Made by a program: the position numbers and the translations under genes. Of a DNA stretch of 64,000 nucleotides, positions 63,412 through 64,000 are shown piece by piece (position 1 is the first letter of the stretch; each line of letters begins with the position of its first letter). The stretch is from RSA11 sp036564135 (lineage in GTDB: Bacteria; Actinomycetota; Thermoleophilia; Solirubrobacterales; 70-9): NCBI GenBank assembly GCA_036564135.1, contig DATCLC010000062.1:1-64000 (forward strand). The letters are read 5' to 3'. The notes under the pieces are model-generated. The model was not told the DNA's origin. It saw only the letters and a list, made by a program, of their open reading frames with translations, and did no database searches.

Positions 63412-63577
63412 GGTCGCCGGTCGTCGGTCGCCGTCCGGCCGTCGGTCGCCGGTCGCCGGTCGCCGGTCCGCGGGCCGGGCGCTGGTCGCTGGTCGCTTGC
63501 AGCTGGGAGCTGGTCGCTGGTAGCTGGGAGCTGGTAGCTGGCAGCTGACGACCGGCGACCGGCGACCGGGAGCTGAA
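63412..63577. repeat. Heptanucleotide repeat array (locus 3)
   Basis: Tandem GCCGGTC-type heptads at about 63414-63475, then GCTGGTC/GCTGGGA/GCTGGTA/GCTGGCA heptads at about 63481-63546, then the inverse-complement GACCGGC type at 63550-63570. The same unit GCYGGNN makes up loci 1 and 2. It fills the gap between the MFS promoter and the nucleotidyltransferase start. Confidence 0.8.
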
Positions 63578-63588
63578 ATGCTTCCTTC

Positions 63589-64000
63589 GTGGCTTCGGGC
63601 GAGCGAATCGGCGGGATCGTGCTGGCCGGCGGGAGCGGCACGCGGTTCGGCGGGCCCAAGCAGATCGCTGAGCTTGGGGGGCGGCCGCTGCTCGATTACG
63701 CCCTGGAGGCCGCTGCGGCGGCCCTCGATCGGGTTGTTCTGGTGCTCGGGGCCCGGGCCGACGAGGTGCGCGAGCGGGTGGACCTGCGAGGCGCCGAGGT
63801 CGTCGTCTGCGCGGATTGGGAGGGCGGGATGGCCGAGACCCTCAAGGCCGGGCTGCGCGCGCTCGGCGACGTGGACGCCGCGGTCGTGACGCTGGGCGAC
63901 CAGCCGCTGGTCGGCGCCGCCGCGATCGAGCGCGTGCTGGCGGCACGCGACGGGGACGCGCTCGCGGTGCGCGCGACCTACGACGGCGAGCCCGGGCACC
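63589..64000 (+). CDS. MobA/MocA-like molybdopterin nucleotidyltransferase (partial at window end)
   Basis: The first 137 residues (GTG 63589) show an NTP-transferase N-terminus: IVLAGGSGTRFGGPKQI (nucleotide-binding loop with Lys), LGDQPLVGAAAIERVL later. The family includes MobA, MocA and IspD; the GDQP motif favours MobA/MocA. An ATG at 63578 opens another, non-homologous frame. The gene runs off the window. Confidence 0.82.
   Translation, partial: MASGERIGGIVLAGGSGTRFGGPKQIAELGGRPLLDYALEAAAAALDRVVLVLGARADEVRERVDLRGAEVVVCADWEGGMAETLKAGLRALGDVDAAVVTLGDQPLVGAAAIERVLAARDGDALAVRATYDGEPGH

Overview
The window is a GC-rich bacterial chromosome segment with short intergenic gaps, many GTG starts and many 1-4 nt start/stop overlaps. 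The gene set points to a high-GC actinobacterium, plausibly class Thermoleophilia (Solirubrobacterales or relatives). That gene set includes an F420-type luciferase-like oxidoreductase, MMPL transporter, FHA protein, Ser/Thr kinase with an extracellular propeller, PE-ligase, short HPF, and secreted proteins with YVTN-type or Ig-like tails. The taxonomic call is inference from content; no rRNA gene is present. I saw no phage, no insertion sequence and no CRISPR array.

Layout. 0-11.4 kb: the 5' part of tmRNA (minus strand; tag ADSHEFALAA), a site-2 protease, a PE-domain ATP-dependent DNA ligase, a flavoprotein disulfide reductase, a coiled-coil/HhH protein, then the tightly coupled minus-strand run ftsE-ftsX-ctpA-rnr-smpB. 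11.6-17 kb: a Rieske/DUF2231 membrane protein, a secreted beta-propeller, a split transketolase pair and a membrane-anchored protein. 17-20 kb: a three-gene overlapping operon resembling a reduced methylamine-dehydrogenase (mau) maturation and structure set: a MauE-MauD fusion, a Tat-exported MauA-like light chain that lacks the second TTQ tryptophan, and a MauF/CcdA-like membrane domain fused to a propeller-like domain. 20-29.7 kb: nadA, fpg, an FHA-HTH protein, a secreted protein, an asparagine-synthase-like protein, a Ser/Thr kinase, nadC and a FIST protein. 29.8-36.3 kb: prfB with a programmed +1 frameshift, secA, an endonuclease IV, short HPF and comF. 36.6-40.2 kb: thrC-hom-lysA, translationally coupled. 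40.2-54.6 kb: hydrolase, EnvC-like M23 peptidase, CDF exporter, cell-wall-binding-like protein, methyltransferase, LLM oxidoreductase, lipoprotein, thiolase, MMPL exporter, hydroxyacyl-CoA dehydrogenase and CNNM/CorC. 54.7-59.5 kb: a coupled catabolic cluster (PLP decarboxylase, amidinotransferase-fold deiminase, N-carbamoyl-type amidohydrolase, enolase-superfamily enzyme) that could convert arginine to putrescine by non-standard families. 59.5-64 kb: small proteins, a TetR/MFS efflux pair with twin palindromic operators, and the start of a MobA/MocA-like nucleotidyltransferase.

How the parts connect. The genes hpf-secA-prfB-ftsE-ftsX-ctpA-rnr-smpB-ssrA keep an order familiar from other Gram-positives, but here an 18-kb block (nadA, nadC, mau-like and kinase genes) separates prfB from ftsE. 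tmRNA, SmpB, RNase R, RF2 and HPF together form a ribosome rescue/termination/hibernation group, and FtsEX could act with the EnvC-like M23 hydrolase at 42 kb. The intergenic DNA carries at least three kinds of dispersed repeat: heptanucleotide (GCYGGNN) tandem arrays at three loci, a 55-bp double hairpin in two copies, and a roughly 130-bp family rich in CGCGAT/ATCGCG in two good and two weaker copies.
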